DNA of 64,000 nucleotides from Bacteroidia bacterium (GTDB lineage: Bacteria > Bacteroidota > Bacteroidia > Bacteroidales > Azobacteroidaceae), in the NCBI GenBank assembly GCA_025996895.1, contig BNTW01000001.1, positions 1 to 64,000 on the forward strand. The letters run 5' to 3'. This document shows, one piece after another, positions 8,004 through 16,699 of this stretch. Position numbers and translations under genes: made by a program. How positions within the stretch are numbered: position 1 is the stretch's first letter; the number at the start of each line of letters is the position of its first letter. The notes under the pieces are model-generated. The model was not told where the DNA came from. It searched no databases and worked only from the letters and a program-made list of their open reading frames with translations.

Positions 8004-9629
8004 TTATCGTTTCAATCTTATTCCGTAAAATATAATGTGAACTATGGCAACTATTAACAGGATTAACGAAAACAAACTCACTGCGTTCCAGCCGGTTTGG
8101 GTTTGATGGATCACCACAAATAAGAGCAGAAGCAGGGCAATGCCGATACCAATCAACGGAAGCATTTTTGTGTCTTTTTTCACTCCTAACTTACTGTGTT
8201 TCGAGCCGTAAAACACATAAATATCATGACCGACAAGCATCCACAAAATCAGCCGTATCCACGTGTCGAAGGGAAGGAAAACCATCATAAACAGGCAGAC
8301 AACTATGCCGAGAATGGGAACTAACGGCACAGCAGGCGTTTTGAACGCACGAGGGGCGTCGGGCATGTTTTTTCGCATGACTAATATTCCGACACAAACA
8401 ATAATGAAAGCCAGCAAAGTGCCTATACTCGTTAATTCGCCCGCTACATTCGCCGGAACAAACAATGCGCAAATGCTGACCATCACCAGAAATAGCAGAT
8501 TGCTTTTGTAGGGTGTCCGGTATTTTTTATGTACATCGGAAAAGATTTTCGGAAGCAGTCCGTCACGGCTGACGGAATAAAAAATCCGGCTTTGTCCCAG
8601 CAACATCACTAAAATCACCGACGAATAACCCGCGAGAATGGCCAGAATAATCGCTTTGTTCAGCCACGGATAAGCCGGCTGTATCGTTCCATCGGGCAGA
8701 GCCGTCCCCATATTGTCGATAGCTAACGCCACCGGCGCAATGCCGTCGCGTCCCTGGAAAGCGGTGTAATGTACCACTCCGGTCATCACATGGGCGAAAA
8801 GAATGTACAAAACAACACAAATCCCCAACGAGCCTAAAATGCCTATCGGCATATCGCGTTGCGGTTTCTTGGTTTCTTGCGCGGCCGTACTCACCGCATC
8901 GAAACCGATGTATGCAAAGAAAATCACTGCAGCTGCACGAATTACCCCACTGAAACCGAAATGTCCCCAAGTTCCGGTGTTTTCGGGAATATACGGAACA
9001 TAATTATCGGAATTAATGAATTTCCAGCCCAGAAAGATAAAAAGAAAAACGATAACGATTTTCAACGCCACGATAAAGGCATTCACGCGCGAACTGCTTT
9101 CGGTTCCCCGAATAAGCAATAAACTCATTAATATAATGATAAGCGCGGCCGGCACGTTGGCAATTCCGCCTTCCCACGGACAGAGAGTGAGTGAGGTCGG
9201 CAAATGGATCTGAAAACTTTCCAGGAATTTGACCATATATCTGCTCCAGCTGATGCTGACCATCGACGAAGCGACTGAATATTCCAGCACCAAGTCCCAG
9301 CCGATGACCCAAGCGATAAACTCGCCCAACGTAGCATAAGAATAAGTGTAGGCACTTCCTGCAACCGGAAGCATCGATGCAAATTCAGCGTAGCACAATC
9401 CGGCAAAGCAACAGCCGGCTGCAGCAATCAAAAAGGAAATCGTGATAGCCGGGCCGGCAAAATTTCCGGCTGCAATCCCGGTAATAGAAAATAAGCCCGC
9501 ACCAATAATCGCGCCTAAACCCAACGCAATTAATTTATACGGACCTAACGTTTTTTTTAATGAGTGTTCGCCTTCCTCGTGCGCTTCTTTCAGCAGCGTT
9601 TGTATCGGTTTTCTTTGAAAAATGCTCAT
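8004..9629 (-). CDS. APC-superfamily amino acid permease
   Basis: This is a 541-residue integral inner-membrane protein with about 12-14 hydrophobic helices. The N-terminus carries the diagnostic GLGAIIGAGLFSITG helix 1 motif of the APC superfamily, followed by GPAITISFLIAAAGCCFAGLCYAEFASMLP. It also has FFAYIGFDAVSTAAQE in helix 6, typical of cationic amino acid transporter-like (CAT/YfnA) members. The expected role is proton-coupled uptake of amino acids; the substrate cannot be read from the sequence. It is a single minus-strand gene. A CATCTTTG sequence at 9658-9665 with CAAA 18 bp further upstream may be its promoter, one base off consensus. Confidence 0.88.
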   Translation of the reverse strand: MSIFQRKPIQTLLKEAHEEGEHSLKKTLGPYKLIALGLGAIIGAGLFSITGIAAGNFAGPAITISFLIAAAGCCFAGLCYAEFASMLPVAGSAYTYSYATLGEFIAWVIGWDLVLEYSVASSMVSISWSRYMVKFLESFQIHLPTSLTLCPWEGGIANVPAALIIILMSLLLIRGTESSSRVNAFIVALKIVIVFLFIFLGWKFINSDNYVPYIPENTGTWGHFGFSGVIRAAAVIFFAYIGFDAVSTAAQETKKPQRDMPIGILGSLGICVVLYILFAHVMTGVVHYTAFQGRDGIAPVALAIDNMGTALPDGTIQPAYPWLNKAIILAILAGYSSVILVMLLGQSRIFYSVSRDGLLPKIFSDVHKKYRTPYKSNLLFLVMVSICALFVPANVAGELTSIGTLLAFIIVCVGILVMRKNMPDAPRAFKTPAVPLVPILGIVVCLFMMVFLPFDTWIRLILWMLVGHDIYVFYGSKHSKLGVKKDTKMLPLIGIGIALLLLLFVVIHQTQTGWNAVSLFSLILLIVAIVHIIFYGIRLKR

Positions 9630-9723
9630 TTTGTATCTATTTTTGTGAATTAGGCTACAAAGATGAGCATTTTTTTCTTAAAACAAACTATTATACTAAT
9701 TACTTTTATATTTACTTATTTTT

Positions 9724-10683
9724 TTATTGCGCATCTAAACCGGTTTGTTTCACGACTTGAATGCTGCCGTCGGGATTGTAATACAATTTATCCACGCAAA
9801 TTGAGCGCAGCCAGTCGTTAAATTCGCCGTTGGTTTTCGACAGCGCGCTGCTGTGATAAAACGAATACCATTGTCCTTTGTATTCCACAATCGAGCCGTG
9901 ATTGGTGTAGCTATCGGTCGGCGTCATGTAGATTCCCATCGATTTCCAGGGGCCTAACGGACTGTCGCTGATGGCATAACGCATGCGATTGTCGCCTTTC
10001 ACGCCTTCTTTATCGTTGCCTTCGTCGTGATTGTCGGAATACGAAAGATAATATTTTCCGTTGTATTTATGTACCCAGCTCGCTTCGTGAAAATCTTGCA
10101 AGCCGGCCATCGGCTGCAATTCGCCGTCGATTTCCACCATGTTGTCTTTCAATTTTCCGCCAAACGGTTTGCCGCCGCCGCCGAAATAAAAATAGGCTTG
10201 ACCATCGTCATCAACAAATACACAGGGATCGATATGCGACGGAATGTCGGGAATATAACCCACAACCGTAAAATCTTTGGCCGGATATTTGCTCGTGGCC
10301 ACGCCGATTTTCCACGAATCGTTCCATTTGGAATCGCTGGGGTGCGGAAAATAAAAATAATACGTGCCGTTTTTGTAAGCACAGTCGGGTGCCCACATAA
10401 AACCGCCTTCTGGACGTCCCCAAGGCACTTCCGACGAACGAAGAATTTCGCCGTGATCTGTCCAATTCACCATATCGCCGGTCGAAAACACATGATACTG
10501 GTCCATCAAATCGCAACCGCGCGCGGGTGCAATATCGTGCGAACAATAAACATACAAGCGTCCGTCAGCCCATACGTGCGCCGAGGGATCGGCGGTATAC
10601 ATGTGGCGGATAAAAGGATTTTCCTGTGCCAAACAAACGCCGGCAAACAATGCAAATACTGCTACTAATAGATTTTTTCTCAT
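9724..10683 (-). CDS. Glycoside hydrolase family 43 enzyme, exported
   Basis: The 319-residue protein has a signal peptide (MRKNLLVAVFALFAGVCLAQ) and a single five-bladed propeller domain. The catalytic pattern of GH43 is visible: the base Asp in MYTADPSAHVWADGRLYVY, the pKa-modulating Asp in SHIDPCVFVDDDG and the acid Glu in FHEASWVHKYNG. GH43 enzymes are inverting beta-xylosidases or alpha-L-arabinofuranosidases. It is the last gene of a three-gene minus-strand operon, 42 bp after a multidomain hydrolase gene. Together they suggest breakdown of arabinoxylan or arabinan side chains in the periplasm. Exact substrate specificity is not deducible. Confidence 0.88.
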   Translation of the reverse strand: MRKNLLVAVFALFAGVCLAQENPFIRHMYTADPSAHVWADGRLYVYCSHDIAPARGCDLMDQYHVFSTGDMVNWTDHGEILRSSEVPWGRPEGGFMWAPDCAYKNGTYYFYFPHPSDSKWNDSWKIGVATSKYPAKDFTVVGYIPDIPSHIDPCVFVDDDGQAYFYFGGGGKPFGGKLKDNMVEIDGELQPMAGLQDFHEASWVHKYNGKYYLSYSDNHDEGNDKEGVKGDNRMRYAISDSPLGPWKSMGIYMTPTDSYTNHGSIVEYKGQWYSFYHSSALSKTNGEFNDWLRSICVDKLYYNPDGSIQVVKQTGLDAQ

Positions 10684-10725
10684 TTTTATTTATAATTAGA
10701 TATTTATTTTCTTGTCGTGCACCGC

Positions 10726-13329
10726 TTACCGTGTACTGTGCACCTTTAAAAGTTTCGCTGCTTTTCCAGCCAATTTCAGATAATAATCACTGCCTAAATC
10801 GGCGTCCAAAGGTAAGAAATAACTTTCACCTACCGGCACTTCAGTCGCACATTTAAATATTGCCGTACCTTCGTCGATTTCGTCAAACATCGCCAGATAC
10901 AGCATTTCCGCGCCCTGATTGATGTGGCTCGAAAGTTGTTGCCAATAAAAACTGCCGCGATTGCGGGGAATAGGCTTTGAGCCTTTGTTCATATTCACCC
11001 ACGAAAAGCCGGGGAAAGCCAACGGCGCGTAATCGAGTTTATTTTCCTTACACCATTTCATATCTTCCTTCACCAATTTTTCGTAACGCGGAAATGTTTG
11101 CTCGTTGTAACGTCCTACAAACCAAGGCATAACAACATCGCATTTTTTGATTAAGCGGTGCAATTCCGGGTCGTCCATCGTGTCGCCTTCCAAACGCCGC
11201 CAATTCGTCGGAACGCCGATTAAAATGCTATAACCGCGTTCAATCAGTGCGTCGATAATAATTTCCGCTTCCTTAAAACCGTATTTCCGGCGGTCGTTGA
11301 AGCCAATGCCCCAAACAGCGACCAACGGTTTGCCGTTGTGATGCAAATACGAAGTATTATCGACCCGTTTGAAAATATCGTATTTCGCAGAAATCGCGTC
11401 AATATCCTGTATCAAAACTTGTTCGTCGCCCGGCTGCATGCCACTCAAATCATACATCACTGCGATGGCGCGGTTGTTGGCGTTGGCGGCATTGATACCC
11501 GAATGCCACACTTTATCGAGTTGTGCATGACTTTTCGGACGCTTAAGTTCGCCCACAAAACGCTGCACGAAAACGCCGTCGATACCATACTCCCGCATCC
11601 AGCGAAAATGCGTTTCGACAGTCGATTCGTCCCATTCGCTCATCACATACGCGGGACTTCCGTCGGCAAACGAAAATTCGGTTTTATACACCTTGTCGTA
11701 TTCCGAAACGTCGGGCCACATATCTACCTTGCACGAGCCCGGTCGAAATTGTCCGTCTTTGCCCCAATAGTGATACCAGCCGCGATCGGAACCGTCGCCC
11801 GGACAGCTAAACCAGCCTTGATAACCGGCCATCGCCAAACCTTTGTAGGAATCGTATTTTTTGACCATCGGGAGAAAATTGTCATTGCGGGCTTGACCCG
11901 CAATCCCCTGATACGCATTTTCAATAAAATCCACAATCACGGTCGGATTGGGGAAACTGTGCGGGTGATGTCCGAAACCTTTCTTTACAATCACCGTAAT
12001 GTCCCCGCCTTTTTCTCTGATTTTCTTTTCAAAAGGGAAAGTGTTTTGCGAATTGACGGCTGCGTCGTCCAATTCGGCACACAAAATCAAAATCGGATAA
12101 TGTCCTTTCACAATCGCATCGATTTTATCTATCGGACTTTCCTTGAAATTCTTGATTTGAGCGCGATCGATACCGTAATTTTGTTTAATTCCGACCGTAA
12201 TTTCGTTTTCCGGTTTTTCCTTTCCGTCGGGGCCGAAATACATCGCTTTCATATCCAGCAACGGATTATCGACATAAACCGCCGCCACTTTGTCGGGATT
12301 GGCAGCCGCCCAGTTGAAGACATAGACGCCACCGCGGCTCATGCCTTCCAATGCCACGCGCTGATTTAATCCACCGTCGTGCAACAACTTGTAAAAAGCG
12401 TTCCATTCCGTGATATTTTGCTTGTTGCCCATGCGTTCGGCCTGATCGCAATACACGAAGTGGTATCCTTTTTCCAACAGCGTAATAGCCGTTTGCGGTT
12501 CGTGTCCGAAGAAACGTGCCTGCCAAATCCAGGGATGATTGGCAGCCGTTTTGTGCGGTTTCACCACTTTACACTCGCGGCCGTTTTGCGTAAATTCGGC
12601 ACATTCGTAACCCGCAAAATTCGTTACTTTGTATTGTATGCCGTTCTTATCCAGCGTTTTGAAAATATCAAATGTTTCATCTATCGGGAAAGTGATTTGT
12701 TGAAACAAACGTTTGGCCATGATTTCCGATCCTTTTTCTTCCGGATGGATCTTATCGGGAATTAAATCGGGACGATCAACGAGCAGCGGACGCATATCGA
12801 CCACTTCCACATTTTCTGCGTAAGCCGCTTTTTGCAAGCGGGGCGACACTTCATTTCTACAAACCGGATCGAAGATCCCGTTTTCGTCCGTTTCAAAAAA
12901 AGCGGTGGGCAACAACACAATCACGCGCGGATGGCTCGGCAGATTTTTGAACGCCTGAATCATCGCGCGACAATCATTTTCCAATTCATCATAATACGGA
13001 CGATTGATTGCCTTCGCGTCGTTTCCGCCCAAATCAATAAACACGATGTCGGGATTGCTTTGCAATGCTTTTTGGTAATTTTCCGTATTCCAATACGGGA
13101 AATTGCCTTTCTTGAGCATGGTCGCACTTCCAATACCCTGATTTTCAACACGGTAATTCGGCCCTAACAGCGATTGAAGCTGTCCGGGATAGGAATTTTC
13201 CTTTGGATTTTGAATGCGCGCGCCTTCGGTAATACTTGCACCGATACAGGTAATCCGTATCTGCGCCTGCACGGCAAAGCACGTCATCAAAAAGAATAAC
13301 AAAATTGTTTTTTTCATGGGATTATACAT
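10726..13329 (-). CDS. Three-domain exported hydrolase: SGNH esterase, alpha/beta hydrolase and GH99-like glycosidase
   Basis: The 867-residue protein has a signal peptide ending in FAVQAQ. Residues of about 22-215 form an SGNH/GDSL esterase (GASITEG with the nucleophile Ser, LGGNDAK, and a catalytic DKIHPEE with Asp/His). Residues of about 225-475 are an alpha/beta hydrolase with nucleophile elbow EGMSRGG and His in GFGHHPHS. From about 490 to 860 lies a GH99-like domain (YKGLAMAGYQGWFSCPGDG, IDGVFVQRF, MLYLAMFDEIDEGTAIF) usually annotated as xylosidase/arabinosidase. The linker GIAGQARND between the second and third domains is encoded by a palindromic repeat at 11884-11904. It may deacetylate and cleave acetylated xylan-type glycans. 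It lies 2 bp after the F5/8-GH43 gene. Confidence 0.85.
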   Translation of the reverse strand: MYNPMKKTILLFFLMTCFAVQAQIRITCIGASITEGARIQNPKENSYPGQLQSLLGPNYRVENQGIGSATMLKKGNFPYWNTENYQKALQSNPDIVFIDLGGNDAKAINRPYYDELENDCRAMIQAFKNLPSHPRVIVLLPTAFFETDENGIFDPVCRNEVSPRLQKAAYAENVEVVDMRPLLVDRPDLIPDKIHPEEKGSEIMAKRLFQQITFPIDETFDIFKTLDKNGIQYKVTNFAGYECAEFTQNGRECKVVKPHKTAANHPWIWQARFFGHEPQTAITLLEKGYHFVYCDQAERMGNKQNITEWNAFYKLLHDGGLNQRVALEGMSRGGVYVFNWAAANPDKVAAVYVDNPLLDMKAMYFGPDGKEKPENEITVGIKQNYGIDRAQIKNFKESPIDKIDAIVKGHYPILILCAELDDAAVNSQNTFPFEKKIREKGGDITVIVKKGFGHHPHSFPNPTVIVDFIENAYQGIAGQARNDNFLPMVKKYDSYKGLAMAGYQGWFSCPGDGSDRGWYHYWGKDGQFRPGSCKVDMWPDVSEYDKVYKTEFSFADGSPAYVMSEWDESTVETHFRWMREYGIDGVFVQRFVGELKRPKSHAQLDKVWHSGINAANANNRAIAVMYDLSGMQPGDEQVLIQDIDAISAKYDIFKRVDNTSYLHHNGKPLVAVWGIGFNDRRKYGFKEAEIIIDALIERGYSILIGVPTNWRRLEGDTMDDPELHRLIKKCDVVMPWFVGRYNEQTFPRYEKLVKEDMKWCKENKLDYAPLAFPGFSWVNMNKGSKPIPRNRGSFYWQQLSSHINQGAEMLYLAMFDEIDEGTAIFKCATEVPVGESYFLPLDADLGSDYYLKLAGKAAKLLKVHSTR
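11884..11904. repeat. Interspersed palindromic repeat inside a coding sequence
   Basis: ATTGCGGG (11884-11891) and CCCGCAAT (11897-11904) form a perfect 8-bp inverted repeat with a 5-nt loop. It lies in frame inside the 10726-13329 gene and is translated as GIAGQARND between two domains. The same short palindrome is a familiar dispersed repeat in many bacterial genomes. Confidence 0.8.
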
Positions 13330-13331
13330 TA

Positions 13332-15029
13332 TTATTTATTTACTCCATTTTCATTAAATGCTTCCACCGAAAAAGTATATTCGGAGTTGCGGTTAAACCA
13401 GCCGCCTTCGTAGCGATTGTCATGCACCATAATTGATTGAACAATACCCTGACCGGTCAATCCGACGCGGATAATGTAACCGTCGGCTTGCTTCTGCCTG
13501 TTCCATGAAAGCGAAAACCGGCGGGCATCTTCGGGATTTCGTTTTACGGTCAATCCTGTAACCGATTGAGGCACAGCACCATTTCCCTTGCCAAAGATAC
13601 GGAAACCGTAGAGCGAAAATTTGCCCGGCAATTCTTTCGTATTTGTGATACGCAGATAACGCGCTTCAACGGGTTTCGGCAATACAATCAACTCATGCAC
13701 AGCATCTTTCGTGTTTTTTGTTTTATCGACAATCGTTTTCCATTTTACACCATCGTCTGAAGCCTCGATTTTATATTGATAAGCAAACAGCGCGTGTGGC
13801 GGACGAAATGTAAAATCCTGATCGGCAAAATTCACCTGAATTGCCCGCACTTCCGCTTTCTTCTTTAAATCCACCTGTAGCCATTCGCCTGCACTTCCGG
13901 TTTGCGCCGACCACCCATTTTCGACTTTTTCATTCACTGCATACGACGGCAAAAATCCCAATTCAAAAGACGAAGCCAGCACCGGTTTGTCATACGATAG
14001 CAAGTTCCAACCAACCGAAAGGTCGTTTTTCTCAAAATCGACTTTCTTGCCGGGAATGACAAAAGGATAATCCGCCCAAAGCGTATGCTCGTGCCACTGA
14101 CCGTTCGACGTGATGTAGAGCGGAAAAATCGCCAAACGGCGTTCAAACATGTGGCGTTGAGATATTTTCATGGTTGCCACATGCCAATAATTGCCGTATT
14201 TGTCCTGAAACGTGTGTCCGTGTCCCGCGCCACCGATAAATCCGCCCGGTTTGAACGAAAACGGCGAACTTTCCTGATAGGTATAAGGGCCTAAAGGCTT
14301 GTCCGAAACATATACGCCGTCGGCATACACACGGAATTGCGTACCCGGTGAAGCATATTGCAAATAATATTTTCCGTTGAGTTTCAACACCGCCGGGCCT
14401 TCGTTCCAACCCGGTTTTCCGGTTTCGTTGTTTTCGCCCTGCACTTCCCAACCATATTTATCCTGATTGTGTAAAATCAGTGCAACCGGCTCACCCACAG
14501 GTGCAAAACCTTTCTCCGGATTGACTTCTACACCCATAATCGGGTCTTTGTCCGAGCAACCCCAATAGAGATACACTTTGCCGTCGTCGTCTTTGTAGAA
14601 TGCAGGATCGTGAAATCCGGGAATACGAAACTGCGTATCAATCAATTCCCACGAATCTTTATCGGGCGTTGCTGTGCGGTAAATTTGACTGCCCGAGCCG
14701 ACATAATAAATAAATCCGTTGTAAATCAGAATACTCGGCGCGTAATTTTCCAATTCCTTAATCGTGGTGCAGGGTATGTACGTCCATTGCTTCAAATCGG
14801 ACGAACTCCAATAACCACTTGAATGTGAGGCAAAAAGATAATATTTGCCATTAAAATATTCGCAGACCGGGTCGGCCGCTTCACGATAGGCAGGCGTTCC
14901 CGGCTCGTTGAATTGAAAACGGTAATTTAAATCGATCGGATTAGATACAATCGCACGGGTATTTGTCTGTGCGTATCCCGAAATTTCCCAGATACACAAC
15001 ACGAATACGAAAAAATTTAGTTTTTTCAT
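13332..15029 (-). CDS. Glycoside hydrolase family 43 enzyme with discoidin-like and fibronectin-like domains
   Basis: The 565-residue product has a signal peptide ending in ISGYAQ. A GH43 propeller covers about residues 45-335, with YREAADPVCEYFNGKYYLF (base Asp), GFHDPAFYKDDDGKVYLYWG (second Asp) and NEGPAVLKLNGKYYL (acid Glu). Residues of about 345-480 form an F5/8 type C (discoidin, CBM32-like) carbohydrate-binding domain (GEWLQVDLKKKAEVRAIQV, ARYLRITN). A short fibronectin III-like tail follows (GLTVKRNPEDARRFSLSW). It is the first gene of the three-gene glycosidase operon, and the next gene starts 2 bp downstream. A lone TATATTTG on the minus strand (15056-15063) may be the -7 element. 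Confidence 0.88.
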   Translation of the reverse strand: MKKLNFFVFVLCIWEISGYAQTNTRAIVSNPIDLNYRFQFNEPGTPAYREAADPVCEYFNGKYYLFASHSSGYWSSSDLKQWTYIPCTTIKELENYAPSILIYNGFIYYVGSGSQIYRTATPDKDSWELIDTQFRIPGFHDPAFYKDDDGKVYLYWGCSDKDPIMGVEVNPEKGFAPVGEPVALILHNQDKYGWEVQGENNETGKPGWNEGPAVLKLNGKYYLQYASPGTQFRVYADGVYVSDKPLGPYTYQESSPFSFKPGGFIGGAGHGHTFQDKYGNYWHVATMKISQRHMFERRLAIFPLYITSNGQWHEHTLWADYPFVIPGKKVDFEKNDLSVGWNLLSYDKPVLASSFELGFLPSYAVNEKVENGWSAQTGSAGEWLQVDLKKKAEVRAIQVNFADQDFTFRPPHALFAYQYKIEASDDGVKWKTIVDKTKNTKDAVHELIVLPKPVEARYLRITNTKELPGKFSLYGFRIFGKGNGAVPQSVTGLTVKRNPEDARRFSLSWNRQKQADGYIIRVGLTGQGIVQSIMVHDNRYEGGWFNRNSEYTFSVEAFNENGVNK

Positions 15030-15102
15030 GAATATATATTTTAAATAAAAGACTTCAAATATAGTTTTTTATGATTAATAAAAGGCTAATAAACAATTAA
15101 TT

Positions 15103-15466
15103 TCATGAATTTCCGGCAGATTCGTCAATACTGTTGTCGCTATAAACTTTAAGCAGATAAACACCTTTCGGAAAAGCCGGTACGGATATTTTCTCATTGA
15201 AATTGTTTTCCGAAAGCAGCAAAGCGCCTGATAATGTGTAGATTTCAACTTTCTTTATCGGCAAATCGGACATTATATACAATGCGCCGCATACAAAGGC
15301 ACAGATTTTATATTATTTGCAAAGCCGAAATTTTTGCTCGACAGCCGAATGGCGTAAGGCGGTTTGTATTTTTCCATATAAACGCCCAAACTATACGAGC
15401 GGACATTTTCAGCGGCTTTGGATGCCCGTATAAAATTAAAACGATTATATCCGACTTTTATTGATT
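15103..15466 (-). pseudogene. Frameshifted remnant of a T9SS-sorted protein
   Basis: Reading the minus strand from about 15466, one frame gives FIRASKAAENVRSYSLGVYM, then EKYKPPYAIRLSSKNFGFAN, and stops. The next frame continues as MSDLPIKKVEIYTLSG (ATG at 15273), then KISVPAFPKGVYLLKVYSDN and a stop at 15103. The second part is the end of a type IX secretion C-terminal sorting domain (VEIYTLSGALL, PKGVYLLKV). The two frames meet at about 15270-15310, so a single frameshift has split a former C-terminus. No intact upstream gene remains. The region lies between the glycosidase operon and the tRNA-Asn terminator. Confidence 0.6.
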
Positions 15467-15503
15467 AACATAACACTAGTTAATTGCCATGCACGGCACA
15501 CAA

Positions 15504-15541
15504 TAAAAAATCCGCTGTAACTTATTTATTTACAGCGGATT
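15504..15541 (-). terminator. Terminator downstream of tRNA-Asn
   Basis: AATCCGCTGTAA (15509-15520) and TTACAGCGGATT (15530-15541) form a perfect 12-bp stem. On the minus strand it is followed by a T run, directly after the tRNA. Confidence 0.85.
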
Positions 15542-15554
15542 AAAAAATATTTTG

Positions 15555-15628
15555 CTCTCCCTCTTGGACTTGAACCAAGGACCCTCTGATTAACAGTCAG
15601 ATGCTCTAACCGACTGAGCTAAGGAAGA
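15555..15628 (-). tRNA. tRNA-Asn (GUU anticodon)
   Basis: The minus strand folds into a full cloverleaf of 74 nt. The acceptor stem is TCTTCCT with AGGGAGA, the D arm GCTC...GAGC, the anticodon stem TCTGA/TCAGA with loop CTGTTAA (anticodon GTT), and the T stem CTTGG/CCAAG with loop TTCAAGT. The discriminator base is G and no CCA is encoded. A promoter -7 element lies about 30 bp upstream and a strong terminator 14 bp downstream, so it is an independent unit. Confidence 0.95.
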
Positions 15629-15657
15629 ATTTTTGACATTTTCTCTCAAATGCGGTG

Positions 15658-15665
15658 CAAAGATA
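15658..15665 (-). promoter_or_regulatory. -7 element of the tRNA-Asn promoter
   Basis: The minus strand reads TATCTTTG, an exact TAnnTTTG, 30 bp upstream of the tRNA. It lies back to back with the -7 element of the divergent kinase gene. Confidence 0.6.
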
Positions 15666-15688
15666 AATGATTTTTAGGAAATATGCAA

Positions 15689-15696
15689 TATCTTTG
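15689..15696 (+). promoter_or_regulatory. -7 element of the PfkB kinase promoter
   Basis: TATCTTTG matches TAnnTTTG and lies 20 bp before the ATG at 15716, giving a short leader. No clear TTTG is seen at the expected upstream spacing. Confidence 0.55.
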
Positions 15697-15715
15697 CAGA
15701 AATTTTTTATACGAC

Positions 15716-16699
15716 ATGAAAATATTAGGAATAGGAAACGCACTTATTGATGTATTGGCTAAACTCGAAAACGATACGCTGTTGAGCGAACTGAATATGC
15801 CGAAAGGCAGTATGAACTTGATTGATGTGCATACGCGAAATCATATCTTCGGGAAAATCAAGGACAAACACGTGAAAATCACTACCGGCGGCTCTATCGG
15901 AAATACGTGTCTGGCATTGGCGCATTTGGGTGTTCCGGTCGGTTTCACCGGAAAAGTAGGCGACGATGACTATGGGAAGTATTATGTCCGCGAATTTGAA
16001 AACGCCGGCGTTTCCCCGCATTTCATTCATGTTCCGGGAAATCCTTCGGGGACGGCAATGGATTTGATTACGCCCGACGGACAACGGACTTTCGGCACTT
16101 ATCTCGGTATCGCCGCCGAAATGCAAAAATCGGAATTGAGCGCGGAAATTCTTCATCAATATACGCATTTTTATGTTGAAGGTTACCTCGTACAGAACCA
16201 CGAATTGATTGAGGGCGCGCTTTCGTTGGCCAAAACAATGGGATTGACAACGGCATTGGATTTGGCGAGCTATAACATTGTGGAAGCCGAACGCGAATTT
16301 TTGCAACGATTGGTGGATAGATATGTGGATATTGTTTTCGCGAACGAAGAAGAAGCGCAAGCCCTGACCGGCAAACCGGCGAAAGAAGCCGTCGAAGAAT
16401 TGGGCAATAAGGTCGAAATTGCGGTAGTCAAAACCGGCGGAAAAGGCTCGTGGATCAAAGCTAACAACGAAACGATTTATGTTCCCGTCGAAGAAATCGC
16501 GCCTCTTGATACTACGGCTGCCGGCGATTATTACGCCGCCGGATTTTTTTACGGTTTGGAGAAAAAGAAAAGTTTACAGCAATGTGCCGAATTAGGCTCT
16601 TTGCTGGCTTTTGAAGTTATCCAAGTCATCGGAACAAAATTACCACCGGAAACGTGGGACAAAATACGGGCGAAAGCGCAGGAAATTATCGCCGGATAA
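15716..16699 (+). CDS. PfkB-family carbohydrate/adenosine kinase
   Basis: Starting at the ATG at 15716 (the upstream TTT-rich codons belong to the leader), the product has 327 residues. It opens with MKILGIGNALIDVLAKL, carries the PfkB signature 1 region (TTGGSIGNTCLALAHLG, VGFTGKVGDDDYG) and ends with the catalytic anion hole DTTAAGDYYAAGFFYG, including the base Asp. The order and length fit the adenosine kinase/ribokinase group, which transfers ATP phosphate to a nucleoside or sugar. Substrate choice is not readable; Bacteroidetes members are commonly called adenosine kinase. Its last 14 bp overlap the end of the convergent antiporter gene. Confidence 0.85.
   Translation: MKILGIGNALIDVLAKLENDTLLSELNMPKGSMNLIDVHTRNHIFGKIKDKHVKITTGGSIGNTCLALAHLGVPVGFTGKVGDDDYGKYYVREFENAGVSPHFIHVPGNPSGTAMDLITPDGQRTFGTYLGIAAEMQKSELSAEILHQYTHFYVEGYLVQNHELIEGALSLAKTMGLTTALDLASYNIVEAEREFLQRLVDRYVDIVFANEEEAQALTGKPAKEAVEELGNKVEIAVVKTGGKGSWIKANNETIYVPVEEIAPLDTTAAGDYYAAGFFYGLEKKKSLQQCAELGSLLAFEVIQVIGTKLPPETWDKIRAKAQEIIAG

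Noticed and set aside
10027-10668. A 213-residue frame opposite the GH43 gene
   Set aside because: Antisense shadow of a gene with intact GH43 catalytic residues.
11338-12369. A 343-residue open frame on the plus strand opposite the triple-domain hydrolase gene
   Set aside because: It mirrors a well-supported minus-strand gene with conserved motifs. Its residues show no family pattern and it has no promoter or ribosome site.
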